Shown here piece by piece: positions 7,364-18,746 of a DNA stretch of 64,000 nucleotides; the first letter of the stretch is position 1; each line of letters starts with the position of its first letter. The notes under the pieces are model-generated. The model searched no databases, was not told where the DNA came from, and saw nothing but the letters and a program-made list of their open reading frames with translations. Origin of the DNA: Phycisphaerales bacterium (GTDB taxonomy: Bacteria; Planctomycetota; Phycisphaerae; Phycisphaerales; UBA1924); contig JAGQON010000007.1 in NCBI GenBank assembly GCA_020427395.1, positions 59,964-123,963 on the forward strand. The letters run 5' to 3'. The position numbers and the translations under genes are program-made.

Positions 7364-10300
7364 TCAGGCGTGCTCGGAGTTGAGCCAGTGATCGACCATC
7401 GCGGCGATCTGCTCCACCGTGCCCACTTTGAAAAGGTCGAGGTGGTTGGCATCGATCTCGGCCCGGGTGATCAGCGACGGGTCGATGACGCTGCTGAAAC
7501 CGTTGAACCCGTCATCGCGGTGAAAACGCAGCCATTCGGGCTGCTTTGCCCGGATGAGCAGCACCGGCGCGTGGTAATGCGCTGCGGGCTGGTAATCGAT
7601 TACCATCTGGCGGTTGATTCGCGAGACCGCGCGGTAGGCGGCGAGATCCGGGTGCGCGGGATCGCTGCCTTGCGTGGGCTTCTCATCGCTGCTGACCTTC
7701 GGCCGGAGTCGATCGGTGATATAGGAAAGGCGGGACTGCTCCTGTCCCTCGACAATCCGTGCAAAGTGAGCCCACGCCTTGCCAAGGTGGCCCTTGCGAG
7801 GCAGACCGAATGGGAGGTGTGCATCGAGCAGGATGAGCCTACCTGGTGTGTGCCCCGCTTGTGCCAGTCGCATGGCGATTTCGAGCGAGAGTGAGCCGCC
7901 AAAGCTGTAGCCGATGAGATCCGGGATCTTTGAGTTGGGGTCGAGTTGGAGACGATCGATGACCCACTTGGCCAGTTCGGGGAGTGAGCGTCCAATATGG
8001 TCCAGTGTCGATTCGTTGGGGTACTGGACGCCTGTCACCGCTCTGGATGGTTGCACGCGTTCGATCAGCGGCCCGAATCCGAGCGGGTGCCCGCCGATTC
8101 CGGGAAGCACCACGAACGGATGCCCCTGACTTCCCTCTCGGAGTGTGATGAGCCCTGCACCATCGGGGGGCACGTTTGATTGTCGCGCAAACTCACTTCG
8201 GAGATCTCGTGGCGTGGGCGCGCGAAAGATGACCGAGATCGGCAGATCCTGATCGAATACTTCTCGCAGGGCAGTGAAGAGCTGTATTGCGCGGAGCGAG
8301 TTGCCGCCCATCCGGAAGAAATGATCATCGGGACCGATGCCCTCAATCTCCAGAACCCGCTCGAACGCTCGCATCACGGCTCTGGTCTGATGATCAATGC
8401 TGCCCAGCTTCGGTGCCCGCTGATCCGGGAACGACAGCGGCTCAATCTGCAGAAGTGACCTGCGATCGATCTTTCCGCCGCCGACGCGAGGTATGGCGAC
8501 CACACGGAGCCACTGCTGCGGGATCATGTACGCGGGCAGCACGCATGCGAGCTGATATTGGATGGATTCTTGCGTGCATTCATCGCCGCAGACAACGAGT
8601 GCAGTCAGCGCTTGCTCACCCGTCTCCTGCGACTCTACACGGATGGCGGCATCTTCGAGCAGATCGAGTGATCGCAATGCCTGCTCGACTTCGCTGGGCT
8701 CGACACGGCAGCCGCGGATTGACACCTGATCGTCCATGCGGCCCATGTGCATGATCGATCCATCGTGTCGGATCGTTCCTAGGTCGCCCGTGCCGAAACG
8801 CGTGAGGGCCGTCTCCGGATCAGTTATTCCTATCTGGGATGGCTGATCGTCTCTCCCGGTGATGTAGGACATAGCGATGCGATCCGACTGGATCTCGATC
8901 TGCCCGGTTGGGCCGCATGGGTTCCCCTGGCGATCGATCAGTCGCAGACGCACGCCTTCGACCGGGTACCCGACCGGGAGGCGTGATGGCGGGTCTTCGA
9001 ACACACGCGGATCGATCCGATACTGGAGTGTCAGCGATGATTCGGTGAGCCCGAGCCCGTTGATAAACCGCTCGCAGTTCGGGAAACAGGAGACGATCGC
9101 ATCGAGGTCGTGATCGCTTGCGTGCTCGCCTCCGAGGATGACCCGGCTGATACAGGGCATCGCCACGTGTTCGTCGAGCTGCGCCAGGAGCCATCGCAAC
9201 AGCGTGGGGGCCGCGTGGATAGCGTCTATATTGTGCTCATTGATCCAGCTGGCGATCGATGTGGGCGAGCTGCTGCGTGGGTCTTGCACGCACAGGGTTG
9301 CCCCGGTGAACCAGCAGGCGAACATGTCCATGATGGCCGCATCGAACGCGAATGAGCTGAGCTGTAGCAGTTGTGCACCCGGTTCGAGAGCGATCGCATG
9401 GGCGAAAGTGCGCATATGCCCCACCACCGCGTGATGCGTCTGAACGACCCCCTTCGGTGTCCCGGTAGAGCCGGAAGTGAACATGATGTACGCGGGCAGT
9501 CCTGGGTCGATGGGCTCGGGAGGCGCTGTGCTCTCTTCAGGAATCGCCTGCGGGACCAGCACACGCCCATCGAACCACTCGAGACCCGCTGTCGTGTCCG
9601 CGAGCAGCAACTCACACCCGGAGATCGCCATGATCTGCTCGAGCCGCTGCGTTGGCCATAGCTTGTCAGTCGGAATGAAACACGCTCCGCAACGGAGAAC
9701 AGCCAAGGTAGCGATGCAGGTCTGCACAGGTTCATTCAGGTGCACACCGACGCGATCGCCCGGCTTGAGCCCATGTCGTTGAAGCTGATGCGCTACCGAT
9801 CCACTCTGCGACCAGAGCTCTTGATAGCGCAGCGTGCCGGTGTTGCTCCGGATTGCGATTCGCCTCGGGTGCGAGCGAACGGCTTGCTCAATCTGGTCGG
9901 GGATGCTCCCTCGCACCGGGACCTCTGGTGGGAGTTGCGGCGCGGGTACCCGTGCCGGGTGAGGCGGTGAGATTGGGGTCAGATCGAGCGGCAATAGATT
10001 CAGCGGCTTGCCGAGGTGCTCGATGCTCGACGCGAGCAACCGGGTGTATTGTGTCAGATACCACTGAATCGTCTTTGAACTGAACCGCCCCCTGCGCGCG
10101 TTGAAGATGATGCGCGGGTGATCCGGATCATCGAACACATAGCATGTCAGATCGAACTTGGCAGTGTGGTTGTCGATCTCGTGCTCGCTGAAATCGAGCA
10201 TTCTGTTACCGGCGATTGCGGTCATTGGCGTGGTGATGTAGTTGAAGAACACCTCGAAGAGCGGGTTCCGATCGTGCTGTCCCTGCAGCCCGAGCGAACC

Positions 10301-13138
10301 GACGATATCCTGGAATGGCACCTCCCGGCGATCGAATGCTCGCAGCGCGTTGGACGCGATGCTCTGGATCTGGTTGTCGAGCCTGATCTTGGGATCGATC
10401 CGATCGCGCAGAGCGAGCGTCTCCATGAAGAAGCCGATGAGCTCCTCGGTCTCTTGGCGGTCGCGGTTGGCGATCGGCACGCCGACGACAACATCGTCCT
10501 CGAGGGTCAAGCGGTACAGCCACACCTTGAAGATGGCGAGCATGTACGCGAAGGGTGTCACGCCGAGTGATTGTGCCGCTTTCTGGATCTGACTATGCGT
10601 TACTGGATCGAGCCTATGCTCGACTCGTAGCCCAGTGCTCGATGAGGAATCGACCGCGGGATGGTCGGCGGGCAACCGCAGGACTGGGGCATCGCGGAGC
10701 ATCTCGACCCATTCGCTCAGGGCGTGCTGGTAGCCTGGGCGATCACGGAGGGTCTCTTCCCAGCGTGCATAATCTCGGTATCGGATGGGGAGTTCCGGCA
10801 GTGTCGCGGGCCTCGACTGGAGGCATGCGCGATAGATCTCGGCGAGTTCTCTCTGCAGCACCGAGCAGGACCACGCGTCGGAGATGATGTGATGCATCGT
10901 GATATGCACGCTTGCTCGATCGCCGGTGTCGTACACCCTGCAGCGCACGAGGGGGCCCGCGAGCAGGTCGAATCCACGCGCAGACTCGTGCTCGATGATC
11001 GAATCCAGTTCTTCTGGTGCCACAGATCCAGCGCCCGTATACTCGGGCTCAATCGGCATGGCGCGATCGATGATCTGCATCGGCTCGCCATTGACAATCA
11101 CGATGCGTGTGCGGAGGATATCCTGTCGGTCACACAGCATCTGCCATGCTTGAGAGAATGCCGACCGATCGAGTTGCCCATCCTGCTCTAAGCGGATGGT
11201 GACGATGTAGCTCGGGTCGTTGGGATGGATCCGATCGAGCATCCAGAGTCTTTGCTGATTCAGCGAGAGCGGGGCAGGGCTGTCATCAATCGATCGTCCG
11301 ATCTCGATTCGATCCTGTTGCTGCGAGCCACCTCGCGCCGTATCGATCTCGGCGGCGATACCTGATACCGTTCCGAGCGCGTAAATCCGAGATATCGGCA
11401 ACCCCACACCAAACCGCTGGCGGATCCGAGAACAGAGCACGACGGCACGCAGCGAATGCCCACCGAGATGCAGGAACCGATCGCTCGCTGCACCAACCGG
11501 CACGCCCAAGACTTCGCTCATCAACCCGGCAAGCCCGCGTTGCGTCTCCGTCGTGAGCGGCAACTCCCCTTCCTCGCGATCCGCGTCGTGCTCCAGCTTG
11601 CCGGCGAGGATCAGCTCGGCGGCCAACGCACGATCGATCTTTCCGTTGCGATTCAGCGGCAGCTCATCGTGCGCTCCGATCAGCTCCGGGACCATCGCGC
11701 CGGGGAGATTCGAGCGCAGATGGGTTTGCAGCACATCAAGATCCGGAGTGATGGAACCGACCTTGATCAGGAGCCCGATACGGGATGATCCGTCGGTTTC
11801 GATGACGCAGGCGACGGCGCCGAACACCCACCCCAGCCGCATGGCGCACTGCTCGATTTCGCCCAGCTCGATGCGGTGACCACGCAGTTTGATCTGGGCA
11901 TCCATCCGACCGAGAAAGATGAGCTGGTGCTGGTCATCCATGATCACCCGATCGCCCGTGCGGTAGATCCGCTCTGCGCGGCCATCGTGAACAAGCGTCA
12001 CGAACCGATCATCGGTGAGTTCCGGTCGGTTGATGTAGCCCCGTGCGATCCCGATGCCGCCCAGACAGAGCTCGCCCGGATCGCCCTGGGAGACAGGGCG
12101 AAGCTCCTCATCGAGCACATGGGTCGTGACGCCTTGGAGCGCGGCACCGATCGGGATGTGCTCTTGGGCTTCATCCACCCGCTCGTTGAGCGTGTAGGTT
12201 GTTGCGAGCATCGTTGCCTCTGTCGGGCCGTAGGCGTTCACGAACTTCGCGTGCGGGAGTCGGTCCTGAGCCGCGGCGATCACCCGCGGTTCAACACGCT
12301 CGCCCCCGACGGCGATGTGTGACATCGGATCGAAGATCGAGGGGTTCGCCTCGAACAGCGTGCGAAACAGCCCGAATGCGAGACAGCACGAACGGACTTG
12401 CTCTCGATCGGTGAGCGATGCGATCCGGTCTGCGTCGGGCATGCCCTCGGGGGCGATGACACACTTGGCACCGTGGAGCAGCGGCGTGAAGATCTCAAGC
12501 GTTGAGACATCGAACGACAGCGGGGCCGCGTAGAGATAGGTGAGTTCGGGACCGAATGGCAGGTATGACTGGCCGCACACGAGGCGGATGATGCCTGCAT
12601 GCTCGATCAGCACGCCCTTGGGGACCCCGGTCGAGCCGGATGTGTACATGATATAGGCGAGCGATGAGCCGTCGAGTTCTGGGAGTAGCCCTTGGTGGGA
12701 CTCAGCACAGAGCTGCGTAACGCAGAGTGGCTCTATTCCCTCGCCCCAGAGCTCATCAAGGTAGCCTGGTTGTGTGATCGCGAAGCGGACCCCAGCGTCG
12801 TGCAGCATGGATCGCAGCCGTGATTCGGGCTGGTTCGCGACGATTGGCACATACGCCCCGCCGGCCTTGAGGATTCCAAGCAGTGCCACGATCTGATCGC
12901 AGGATTTGGGGATCGCCAGAGCAACGGGTTCTTCGTGGCCAATTCCGCGATCGATGAGTGCGCTGGCAACACGATCCGAGCGATCATCAAGCTCCGTGTA
13001 ACTCAGCCGGCTTGATTCATCGCAGACCGCAACATGATCTGGATACCGCTTGGCGATGGAACGAAATCGCTCGCAGACCGAGCCGTTGGGGCGGTCATGC
13101 GTTGCGGTCTCCAGCATATCGTTCGCTGCGCGGGACAC
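7364..13138 (-). CDS. Dimodular non-ribosomal peptide synthetase (A-T-C-A-T-TE)
   Basis: 1924 residues. Domains by motif: adenylation 1 (about 20-510; [10 protein letters not shown] near 162, NAYGPTEAT near 301, catalytic Lys500 in NRNGKIDR); carrier 1 with LGGHS (Ser562); LCL-like condensation (about 620-1045; HHIISD at 749-754, Gly of the usual HHxxxDG replaced by Ala); adenylation 2 (about 1075-1565; [18 protein letters not shown], Lys1556 in GGGKIDR; its A5 motif reads NGLGLTE instead of NxYGPTE); carrier 2 with MGGNS (Ser1614); thioesterase (about 1670-1924) with GYSFGGS (Ser1745) and a likely catalytic His1899. There is no starter condensation, epimerase or reductase domain, so the expected product is a released dipeptide. 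A GTG start at 13138 has GAGGG seven bases upstream; Met8 is an alternative. It is the last gene of the glycosyltransferase operon. Substrates are not predicted. Confidence 0.95.
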   Translation of the reverse strand: MSRAANDMLETATHDRPNGSVCERFRSIAKRYPDHVAVCDESSRLSYTELDDRSDRVASALIDRGIGHEEPVALAIPKSCDQIVALLGILKAGGAYVPIVANQPESRLRSMLHDAGVRFAITQPGYLDELWGEGIEPLCVTQLCAESHQGLLPELDGSSLAYIMYTSGSTGVPKGVLIEHAGIIRLVCGQSYLPFGPELTYLYAAPLSFDVSTLEIFTPLLHGAKCVIAPEGMPDADRIASLTDREQVRSCCLAFGLFRTLFEANPSIFDPMSHIAVGGERVEPRVIAAAQDRLPHAKFVNAYGPTEATMLATTYTLNERVDEAQEHIPIGAALQGVTTHVLDEELRPVSQGDPGELCLGGIGIARGYINRPELTDDRFVTLVHDGRAERIYRTGDRVIMDDQHQLIFLGRMDAQIKLRGHRIELGEIEQCAMRLGWVFGAVACVIETDGSSRIGLLIKVGSITPDLDVLQTHLRSNLPGAMVPELIGAHDELPLNRNGKIDRALAAELILAGKLEHDADREEGELPLTTETQRGLAGLMSEVLGVPVGAASDRFLHLGGHSLRAVVLCSRIRQRFGVGLPISRIYALGTVSGIAAEIDTARGGSQQQDRIEIGRSIDDSPAPLSLNQQRLWMLDRIHPNDPSYIVTIRLEQDGQLDRSAFSQAWQMLCDRQDILRTRIVIVNGEPMQIIDRAMPIEPEYTGAGSVAPEELDSIIEHESARGFDLLAGPLVRCRVYDTGDRASVHITMHHIISDAWSCSVLQRELAEIYRACLQSRPATLPELPIRYRDYARWEETLRDRPGYQHALSEWVEMLRDAPVLRLPADHPAVDSSSSTGLRVEHRLDPVTHSQIQKAAQSLGVTPFAYMLAIFKVWLYRLTLEDDVVVGVPIANRDRQETEELIGFFMETLALRDRIDPKIRLDNQIQSIASNALRAFDRREVPFQDIVGSLGLQGQHDRNPLFEVFFNYITTPMTAIAGNRMLDFSEHEIDNHTAKFDLTCYVFDDPDHPRIIFNARRGRFSSKTIQWYLTQYTRLLASSIEHLGKPLNLLPLDLTPISPPHPARVPAPQLPPEVPVRGSIPDQIEQAVRSHPRRIAIRSNTGTLRYQELWSQSGSVAHQLQRHGLKPGDRVGVHLNEPVQTCIATLAVLRCGACFIPTDKLWPTQRLEQIMAISGCELLLADTTAGLEWFDGRVLVPQAIPEESTAPPEPIDPGLPAYIMFTSGSTGTPKGVVQTHHAVVGHMRTFAHAIALEPGAQLLQLSSFAFDAAIMDMFACWFTGATLCVQDPRSSSPTSIASWINEHNIDAIHAAPTLLRWLLAQLDEHVAMPCISRVILGGEHASDHDLDAIVSCFPNCERFINGLGLTESSLTLQYRIDPRVFEDPPSRLPVGYPVEGVRLRLIDRQGNPCGPTGQIEIQSDRIAMSYITGRDDQPSQIGITDPETALTRFGTGDLGTIRHDGSIMHMGRMDDQVSIRGCRVEPSEVEQALRSLDLLEDAAIRVESQETGEQALTALVVCGDECTQESIQYQLACVLPAYMIPQQWLRVVAIPRVGGGKIDRRSLLQIEPLSFPDQRAPKLGSIDHQTRAVMRAFERVLEIEGIGPDDHFFRMGGNSLRAIQLFTALREVFDQDLPISVIFRAPTPRDLRSEFARQSNVPPDGAGLITLREGSQGHPFVVLPGIGGHPLGFGPLIERVQPSRAVTGVQYPNESTLDHIGRSLPELAKWVIDRLQLDPNSKIPDLIGYSFGGSLSLEIAMRLAQAGHTPGRLILLDAHLPFGLPRKGHLGKAWAHFARIVEGQEQSRLSYITDRLRPKVSSDEKPTQGSDPAHPDLAAYRAVSRINRQMVIDYQPAAHYHAPVLLIRAKQPEWLRFHRDDGFNGFSSVIDPSLITRAEIDANHLDLFKVGTVEQIAAMVDHWLNSEHA

Positions 13139-13168
13139 TGATGAGCCCTCATCCGGGCATCGTCCCGA

Positions 13169-14527
13169 TCAGGCCTTGACGATGCGTGCCTTGGGGTTGC
13201 TGACCTTGCTCATGGCGTTGCGGGTGTCGATCACGAGCGATGCGTGCTGGGCGATCGCATCCCAGTCGGTGATCTCGTGATCAGTCACGATCACCACGCA
13301 GTCGGCTTCGCCAAGTGTCTGCGCATCGAGGGCGACGGAGTTCATATTGAACTTGTAGTTACGCATATTGGGGAAGCTTGGAACATGTGGGTCGTGATAC
13401 GACACTTTCGCCCCGCGTTCGGCCAGCAGCTCGATGATTTCGGCGGCGGGTGTTTCGCGTGTGTCGTCGACATTGGGTTTGTAGGCCAGGCCGACGACGA
13501 TGACATTGCTGCCCTTGACGGACTTGCAGTCGTCGTTCAGCGCTTCGGCGGTTTTCTCGACGACATACTCGGGCATGCGTCGGTTGATCTCGCCGGCCAG
13601 TTCGATGAAGCGGGTCACGCAGCCGTGCTCGCGGGCCTTCCAGGTGAGGTAGAACGGATCGATGGGAATGCAGTGCCCGCCAAGTCCCGGGCCGGGATAG
13701 AAGGGCATGAAGCCGAAGGGCTTGGTCGAAGCTGCCGCGATGACTTCCCAGACATCGATGTCCATCTGATCGAACACGGTCTTGAGCTCGTTAACCAGCG
13801 CGATGTTCACGGCGCGGAACACATTCTCAAGGATCTTGGCGGCCTCGGCGACCTCGGCCGAGGAGACGGGGACGACTTCCTTCACGCCGTGCTTATAGGC
13901 ATCGCAAGCGAGTTGCGTCGAGGCGGCGTCGGTGCCGCCCACGAGCTTGGGGATGGTGGTCGTCGTATGGCTCTTGCGTCCGGGGTCCTCACGCTCGGGC
14001 GAGAATGCGACAAAGACATTCTCGCCAAGCTTGAAGTCGCCTCGGTTGTTGGCCTTGGCGGCCGCGAGCATGGCGGGGACGAAGTCGCCCGTTGTGGTGC
14101 CGGGGTATGTTGTTGATTCGAGCACGACCAGCTGACCGGGTCGCAGACGTGCACCGATGGCCTCGGCGGTCTTGATGACATAGGTGAGGTCGGGCTCGAG
14201 GTGCGGACCGACTGGAGTTGGCACGCAGACGAGGATGACATCGGGCTCGTCGAGGCGGGCGAAGTCGATCGTGGCTTCGAACTTGTCCGACTCACTCAGA
14301 CGCTCGGTCATATCCGCGCCGAGGTGCTTGAGGTAGTTCACACCCTGCTCAAGGTTCGTGATCTTGGTGGGATCAACATCGAAGCCCAGGATGCGCAGCC
14401 CCCCGGTGTGGAGGGCGTCGGCGAGCGGGAGCCCGACATAGCCTAAGCCAACGATGCCGATGACGGCCGCCTTGGTGTTGATCTTCTCGCTCAGTTCGTT
14501 TGCGTGGTTGGTCATGGTCAGCGTCAT
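13169..14527 (-). CDS. Nucleotide-sugar dehydrogenase (UDP-HexNAc 6-dehydrogenase type)
   Basis: Oxidises a UDP-hexose or UDP-N-acetylhexosamine at C6 to the uronic acid, using two NAD+. 452 residues, with the Rossmann motif GIVGLGYVGLPLA, VCVPTPV, ESTTYPGTT, and the catalytic Cys in GLGGHCIPIDP, followed by the second Rossmann-like domain (VVGLAYKPNVDDTRETPA). The motif wording is closest to the WbpA/TviB UDP-GlcNAc dehydrogenase branch rather than Ugd. The role is to supply an acidic sugar for the polysaccharide built by neighbouring genes. The NRPS starts 30 bases downstream on the same strand. The exact sugar is an inference. Confidence 0.88.
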   Translation of the reverse strand: MTLTMTNHANELSEKINTKAAVIGIVGLGYVGLPLADALHTGGLRILGFDVDPTKITNLEQGVNYLKHLGADMTERLSESDKFEATIDFARLDEPDVILVCVPTPVGPHLEPDLTYVIKTAEAIGARLRPGQLVVLESTTYPGTTTGDFVPAMLAAAKANNRGDFKLGENVFVAFSPEREDPGRKSHTTTTIPKLVGGTDAASTQLACDAYKHGVKEVVPVSSAEVAEAAKILENVFRAVNIALVNELKTVFDQMDIDVWEVIAAASTKPFGFMPFYPGPGLGGHCIPIDPFYLTWKAREHGCVTRFIELAGEINRRMPEYVVEKTAEALNDDCKSVKGSNVIVVGLAYKPNVDDTRETPAAEIIELLAERGAKVSYHDPHVPSFPNMRNYKFNMNSVALDAQTLGEADCVVIVTDHEITDWDAIAQHASLVIDTRNAMSKVSNPKARIVKA

Positions 14528-14539
14528 TTCATGCCCCGT

Positions 14540-15088
14540 TCACAGGTGCTTGGATGTGCCGGGCGGGTCCGATATCGTAGCCCCCGGTTCCCTCGTCTCG
14601 TGTTTTTCATCGGCTCGATGGATGAACGCCGCCAGCGCCGAGATCAGTTCGGGCGACGCTTGCGATGAAATTGCCTCCCCAGTCGTCAGATTCGATACCT
14701 GATCGAGCATGGCTGGCAGTTCGTTCTCATCCATGGCGACATGGACCCGCCCCATCTCTTTGAAGCGTTTGGCCGTGGCGATCTGGTGGTCATTGCGGGT
14801 TTCCATCAGGGCGGCAGTCCGGGGCATCACGAGGATCGGGACGCCGTACTGCAGGGCCGTCAGGATCGAGCCCATGCCCGCGTGAGCAACGATGGCGTCG
14901 GCGGCCTGAACCCGCTGTTTGAACTCTGCGGGCGTGAGCGTCCTGACCCATTCGATGCATTGGGGGGTGTACTTGGCGTCGCCGATCTGCGCAAAGATAT
15001 CGTTGCGATTGTGCTCGCCCGCCCACTCATCGATCGCCCGGACCATGCGGTCAAACGGCATCTGATGACCCACGGTCACGAAGATCAC
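14540..15088 (-). CDS. pssE: PssE/Alg13-like glycosyltransferase catalytic subunit
   Basis: C-terminal, nucleotide-sugar-binding half of a GT28-type enzyme that works as a heterodimer with a membrane-anchored PssD/Alg14 partner. 182 residues from the GTG at 15088. Seen: FVTVGHQMPFDRMVRA at the N-terminus and the glycine-rich donor-binding segment AHAGMGSILTALQYGVP. The GTG overlaps the stop of the PssD-like gene (GTGA), which supports this start over a longer in-frame reading to 15139. Transfers a hexose to the lipid-linked repeat unit at the inner face of the cytoplasmic membrane. Confidence 0.82.
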   Translation of the reverse strand: MIFVTVGHQMPFDRMVRAIDEWAGEHNRNDIFAQIGDAKYTPQCIEWVRTLTPAEFKQRVQAADAIVAHAGMGSILTALQYGVPILVMPRTAALMETRNDHQIATAKRFKEMGRVHVAMDENELPAMLDQVSNLTTGEAISSQASPELISALAAFIHRADEKHETREPGATISDPPGTSKHL

Positions 15089-15546
15089 AGCACGGCCCCC
15101 CTGAACTGCGGTCCGTCGGGCTCGGCAAGGTGGGCCCACTGGGTCAGCCAGAGGGTCGCGTGTGGGCCGATCTTTCGTCCCGACATTGACACTTCCTCGA
15201 CATTGGCGATCGAGTCCAGCCAGACCGTACGCTTTCCGAGTATCCCGGCGATCCGGAGTGCGAAAAAGCCGGGCGCGGCTCCGGTTGAGATGACTACATC
15301 TGGGCGTGAGGTCAGCACGATCCAGGTGATCTGCAGCATCATGACGATGAGTTTGAGCTTGTTCCAGCGGGTTGCATCGAGCACAATTCTGACCCGGGCG
15401 TCGTGCACCTCATCGCGGTAGCTCTTCTCGACCGTCACATAGGTGACATCGCAACCCTCGAACGCTGGAGCGACGCGCCGGAGCTGGACCCAGTGCCCTC
15501 CGCCGGATGCAACCGCGAGCACGCGTGGCTTGCGTTTGATGCTCAT
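15085..15546 (-). CDS. pssD: PssD/Alg14-like glycosyltransferase anchor subunit
   Basis: N-terminal half of the split GT28 transferase, 153 residues. LAVASGGGHWVQLRR is the Alg14-like opening and DVVISTGAAPGFFALRIAG the second family signature; a hydrophobic stretch around LIVMMLQITWIVL may hold it at the membrane. The ATG at 15546 overlaps the upstream stop as ATGA, and its own stop overlaps the PssE start. Acts with the PssE-like protein next door. Confidence 0.82.
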   Translation of the reverse strand: MSIKRKPRVLAVASGGGHWVQLRRVAPAFEGCDVTYVTVEKSYRDEVHDARVRIVLDATRWNKLKLIVMMLQITWIVLTSRPDVVISTGAAPGFFALRIAGILGKRTVWLDSIANVEEVSMSGRKIGPHATLWLTQWAHLAEPDGPQFRGAVL

Positions 15547-16487
15547 GATCCGCCCCCCGCCGCACGCTTGGCTCGGATCTGGTCGTGATACCAGTCTGTT
15601 GTCCGGTTCTTGCCTTTGAGCAGCGCCCGCCACTCGTATCGCCGGAGGTGTCGCAGGTAGCTTGGCTCGTCGTAGCGATCGATCCCCCTGAGCATGGCGC
15701 GGAAGTAGCCAAAGACCATCCCGCAGGCACCGATGACATATGGCGGGTCGAAGGCGCGGTAGATCGCCGTTGCCAGAAGGTACCACGGGGATGAGCCGAG
15801 ACGCCACTTGCCCTCGCCGCCACGCATTCGCCCGTGCATGATGCTCTTGTGGCTCGATCCCATCTGGCGCAGGTGCACGACTTTGAGTTCGTCGTCCATT
15901 ATTGAGCGGGCAACCCAGCCGTTGAGGCGGCACATGTGCCCGTCGATGCCGTCCCAGCCAACCATCGGCACGAACCCGCCGATGTGCTGGAAGCAGGTTC
16001 GCCGGTAAAACTTGGTGGGCCCGGCGGCGTGATCGTCGCCTCGGCGCTCGTGCTCAAGCGTGCCGTCGTCGTGTCGTAGGAACATCTTTCCGGACACCGC
16101 ACCCAGCGCCGGGTCCTTCTCCATCTCCTCCATCAATCGCTCAAAGTAACGGGGTGGGAGTTCGAGGTCGGCGTCCATCTTGCACACATAGTCGAAGTCA
16201 TCGAGATTGACCGATTCGAGCCCGGAGTTGAAGGCCTGGATCACGCCCGGCCCAACCGCCCGGTCGCCCCGGTCCTGGCGCCCAACGACCTTGATGAAAT
16301 CGTGCTGCTCGCATGCGGCTCGGAGGATCTCGGGCGTTGCGTCGGTAGAGCCGTCGTCGACGATCACCCAGCAGGCCGGGCGTACGCTCTGCGCCGCGAC
16401 CGTGTCGATGGTCACTTGCAGGAACTCCGCCTCGTCGCGGCATGGGGTGACGATCAGGTAGCTTCGGTTGCTGCCAAGCGGACTCAT
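15543..16487 (-). CDS. Family 2 glycosyltransferase
   Basis: 314 residues. GT-A fold: LIVTPCRDEAEFLQVTIDTV, VIVDDGSTDATPEIL, and the metal-binding Asp motif in VCKMDADLELP. A C-terminal hydrophobic stretch (PYVIGACGMVFGYFRAML) suggests membrane association. The ATG at 16487 overlaps the previous stop as ATGA; the open frame extends further upstream inside the neighbouring gene but without a plausible start. One of five single-chain transferases in this operon; donor and acceptor are unknown. Confidence 0.88.
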   Translation of the reverse strand: MSPLGSNRSYLIVTPCRDEAEFLQVTIDTVAAQSVRPACWVIVDDGSTDATPEILRAACEQHDFIKVVGRQDRGDRAVGPGVIQAFNSGLESVNLDDFDYVCKMDADLELPPRYFERLMEEMEKDPALGAVSGKMFLRHDDGTLEHERRGDDHAAGPTKFYRRTCFQHIGGFVPMVGWDGIDGHMCRLNGWVARSIMDDELKVVHLRQMGSSHKSIMHGRMRGGEGKWRLGSSPWYLLATAIYRAFDPPYVIGACGMVFGYFRAMLRGIDRYDEPSYLRHLRRYEWRALLKGKNRTTDWYHDQIRAKRAAGGGS

Positions 16488-17725
16488 GCCACCCCCCGTT
16501 CGCGCATGGTGTCGAGGATCCGACGCGCGTTGAGCGTGAGATCGAACTCCTCCTCGATGCGACGACGCGCGGCCATGCCCAGTGCATCGACCCGATCGCG
16601 GTCTTTGGCCAACTCGACCAAGGCTTTCGTCAGCGACGACTGGTCGCCGGGTGGGATCATGATGCCGCTCACCTCGTGCTCGATGAGTTCTCGGATCGTC
16701 TCGAGGTCGCCGGAGATCACGCATCGCCCTCGGGCCATCGCCTCCATGAGCACCACGGGGATCCCGTCGCGATCGCCGGACTGAGCCACCCGGCAGGGAA
16801 GAGCGAAGACATCGGCCTCGGTCATGAGCTTCATCACGGTATCGTTATCGGTATCGCCCAGCAGCTCAACCTCGGCCGTGGGCGGGAGGAGATCGACCAG
16901 CTCGCGGAGCTGATCCATCTGGGGTCCGCCGCCGGCGATCCGTACCCGGAGCTTGGGACCGCCCGCCTTGGCGATCTCACCCGCGCTGCGGAGAAGCACA
17001 TCCATGCCCTTCTTCTCGACAAGACGCCCGACGCTGAGCACCTCCAATCGATCCCCGTGAGGCGAGGGCGTCGCTTCGTAGGCGTTGGTATCGACACCAC
17101 AGCGGACAACCGGGTAGTCCGATTCGGGGCGTGTCACAATCGACTGATATAACCCACGGTGCCAGTGGCTGATGCAGTTGACCCACGCGGCACGCCTGAG
17201 TTTCTCGCTCAGGAGCGTGCGGTTGGGAAAAAGGTCGTTTGCGTGTCCGGTGAAGCTGAAGGAGAGATCGAGCTGCATGGCGGCGTACATCGCGATCGTC
17301 GTCGGGACATGGGCCATATGCGCGTGGATGTGGGTGATCCCGTTACCGCGGACGCGTCTCGCCAGCGCAAGGGCGGCCATGCCCTGCCAGATGACCTTTG
17401 GTTTGCGTGCCAGCTTCACCTCACCTGAAAACAATGCGTCGAGCTTGCACCGTGTCATCGTGCCGATCGATCGGATCGGGTGTGACAGCAGCTCGATCGC
17501 CATGTCCTTGATGAGGGCGAGCTTGCCCTTGGAATAGATCTCGGTTGTCTCGTTTGCCATCTGCGACAGTGGGCCATCGTCATCGAGACCGTGTGTGGGC
17601 GCGTGGACCGAGGCGGTGCGTACATCAAGCCCGAGCGATCGCAATGCGAGGATCTCGCGATACACGAAGGTCTCCGACCGCACCGGTAGGGTTCCCGACA
17701 TGTAAAGCACCCTCGGCCTAGTCAT
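16484..17725 (-). CDS. Family 4 glycosyltransferase
   Basis: 413 residues, GT-B fold. The N-terminal half opens VLYMSGTLPVRSETFVYREI, typical of EPS transferases of the WcaL/EpsF kind; the C-terminal half has SVGRLVEKKGMDVLLRS and DGIPVVLMEAMARGRCVIS, the retaining-enzyme donor site. It overlaps the upstream gene by 8 bases and the downstream gene by ATGA. Adds one sugar of the repeat unit; specificity is not readable. Confidence 0.9.
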   Translation of the reverse strand: MTRPRVLYMSGTLPVRSETFVYREILALRSLGLDVRTASVHAPTHGLDDDGPLSQMANETTEIYSKGKLALIKDMAIELLSHPIRSIGTMTRCKLDALFSGEVKLARKPKVIWQGMAALALARRVRGNGITHIHAHMAHVPTTIAMYAAMQLDLSFSFTGHANDLFPNRTLLSEKLRRAAWVNCISHWHRGLYQSIVTRPESDYPVVRCGVDTNAYEATPSPHGDRLEVLSVGRLVEKKGMDVLLRSAGEIAKAGGPKLRVRIAGGGPQMDQLRELVDLLPPTAEVELLGDTDNDTVMKLMTEADVFALPCRVAQSGDRDGIPVVLMEAMARGRCVISGDLETIRELIEHEVSGIMIPPGDQSSLTKALVELAKDRDRVDALGMAARRRIEEEFDLTLNARRILDTMRERGVA

Positions 17726-18746
17726 GCGTTGCCCCTCCCTGGGCTGCTCCCTTGTACTCGATCAGGGTCGCCTGCTTGCCTGTGAGTCTACGCCAGTGGA
17801 AGAGCAGCACGCCTTGGGCCTGTGCAAACTTCGCGATCATGATGTACCGAGCCATCATCGTGGCATCATTGATGCTCCGCCCACGACGCAACTCGTACCG
17901 GCGGATGCGCCACCATTGCAGCGCAACGAGCACAAGGTAGGCAACCACTGAGAGGCCGAAAGTCCAGTAGGCGAGGAGCAATGCCAGCGCCGGCAACAAA
18001 AGGCCCCACATCACTGCGGAACGGGTTGGTTTCACATTGTGCCGCTCCGGTGGCTTCCCATGCATGTGCGCCCCTTGGGCATAGGCATGCCCCGCACGCT
18101 TGGCTCGCTTGAGGAACTGGCCCATGGTGTTCATGGCCGCGTCGTGCCAGGTCATCTCGTGGTCAACGCGGTGGACCTCATAGCCAGCCGCACGCAGCCG
18201 CACACAAAGCTCCGGTTCCTCGCCCGCGATCACGCTGGGGTTGTACCCCCCGACCGTGTTGAAGGCATCGAGGCGGAAGAGGGCATCACCGCCGCACGAA
18301 CGGGCCTGACCAACCGGTGTGTCCCACTCCAAATCGCACAAGTGGTTATAGATCGTCTGCTCGGGGTGACGCTCGCGGCGGCGACCGCAGACCACACCCG
18401 CGACTGGGTTCGATTCGAGAAAGTCGTAGGCCGTCTGCACCCAGCCGTCACGCAGCTCGCAGTCGCCGTCGAGCACCTGCACGAAACGAAGACCCTCCCA
18501 CTTCTCACACAGGCGCTCAATGCCAGCGTTTCGAGCACGCGCAGCAGTAAACGGGATCGAAGTATCGAGATCGACAACCTCAACGCCGATGGACTGGGCA
18601 AACTCAACCGATCCATCGGTGCTGCCGGAATCGACATACACGACGCGGTCCGTGCACGCGATGGCCGAGCGGAGGCAGTGTCTAATCCGTTCGCCCTCGT
18701 TCCGCCCGATCGCGACAACGCCAACATCATGCAGTTGCCCGCTCAT
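17718..18746 (-). CDS. Family 2 glycosyltransferase with C-terminal membrane segments
   Basis: 342 residues from the ATG at 18746, which overlaps the preceding stop (ATGA). VGVVAIGRNEGERIRHCLRS and VYVDSGSTDGSVEFAQS are the nucleotide-binding region, FVQVLDGDCELRDGW has the metal-binding Asp pair, and GEEPELCVRLRAAGYEV is the usual acceptor-side motif. Two hydrophobic segments follow (about residues 245-285). Part of the coupled transferase run. Confidence 0.89.
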   Translation of the reverse strand: MSGQLHDVGVVAIGRNEGERIRHCLRSAIACTDRVVYVDSGSTDGSVEFAQSIGVEVVDLDTSIPFTAARARNAGIERLCEKWEGLRFVQVLDGDCELRDGWVQTAYDFLESNPVAGVVCGRRRERHPEQTIYNHLCDLEWDTPVGQARSCGGDALFRLDAFNTVGGYNPSVIAGEEPELCVRLRAAGYEVHRVDHEMTWHDAAMNTMGQFLKRAKRAGHAYAQGAHMHGKPPERHNVKPTRSAVMWGLLLPALALLLAYWTFGLSVVAYLVLVALQWWRIRRYELRRGRSINDATMMARYIMIAKFAQAQGVLLFHWRRLTGKQATLIEYKGAAQGGATHD

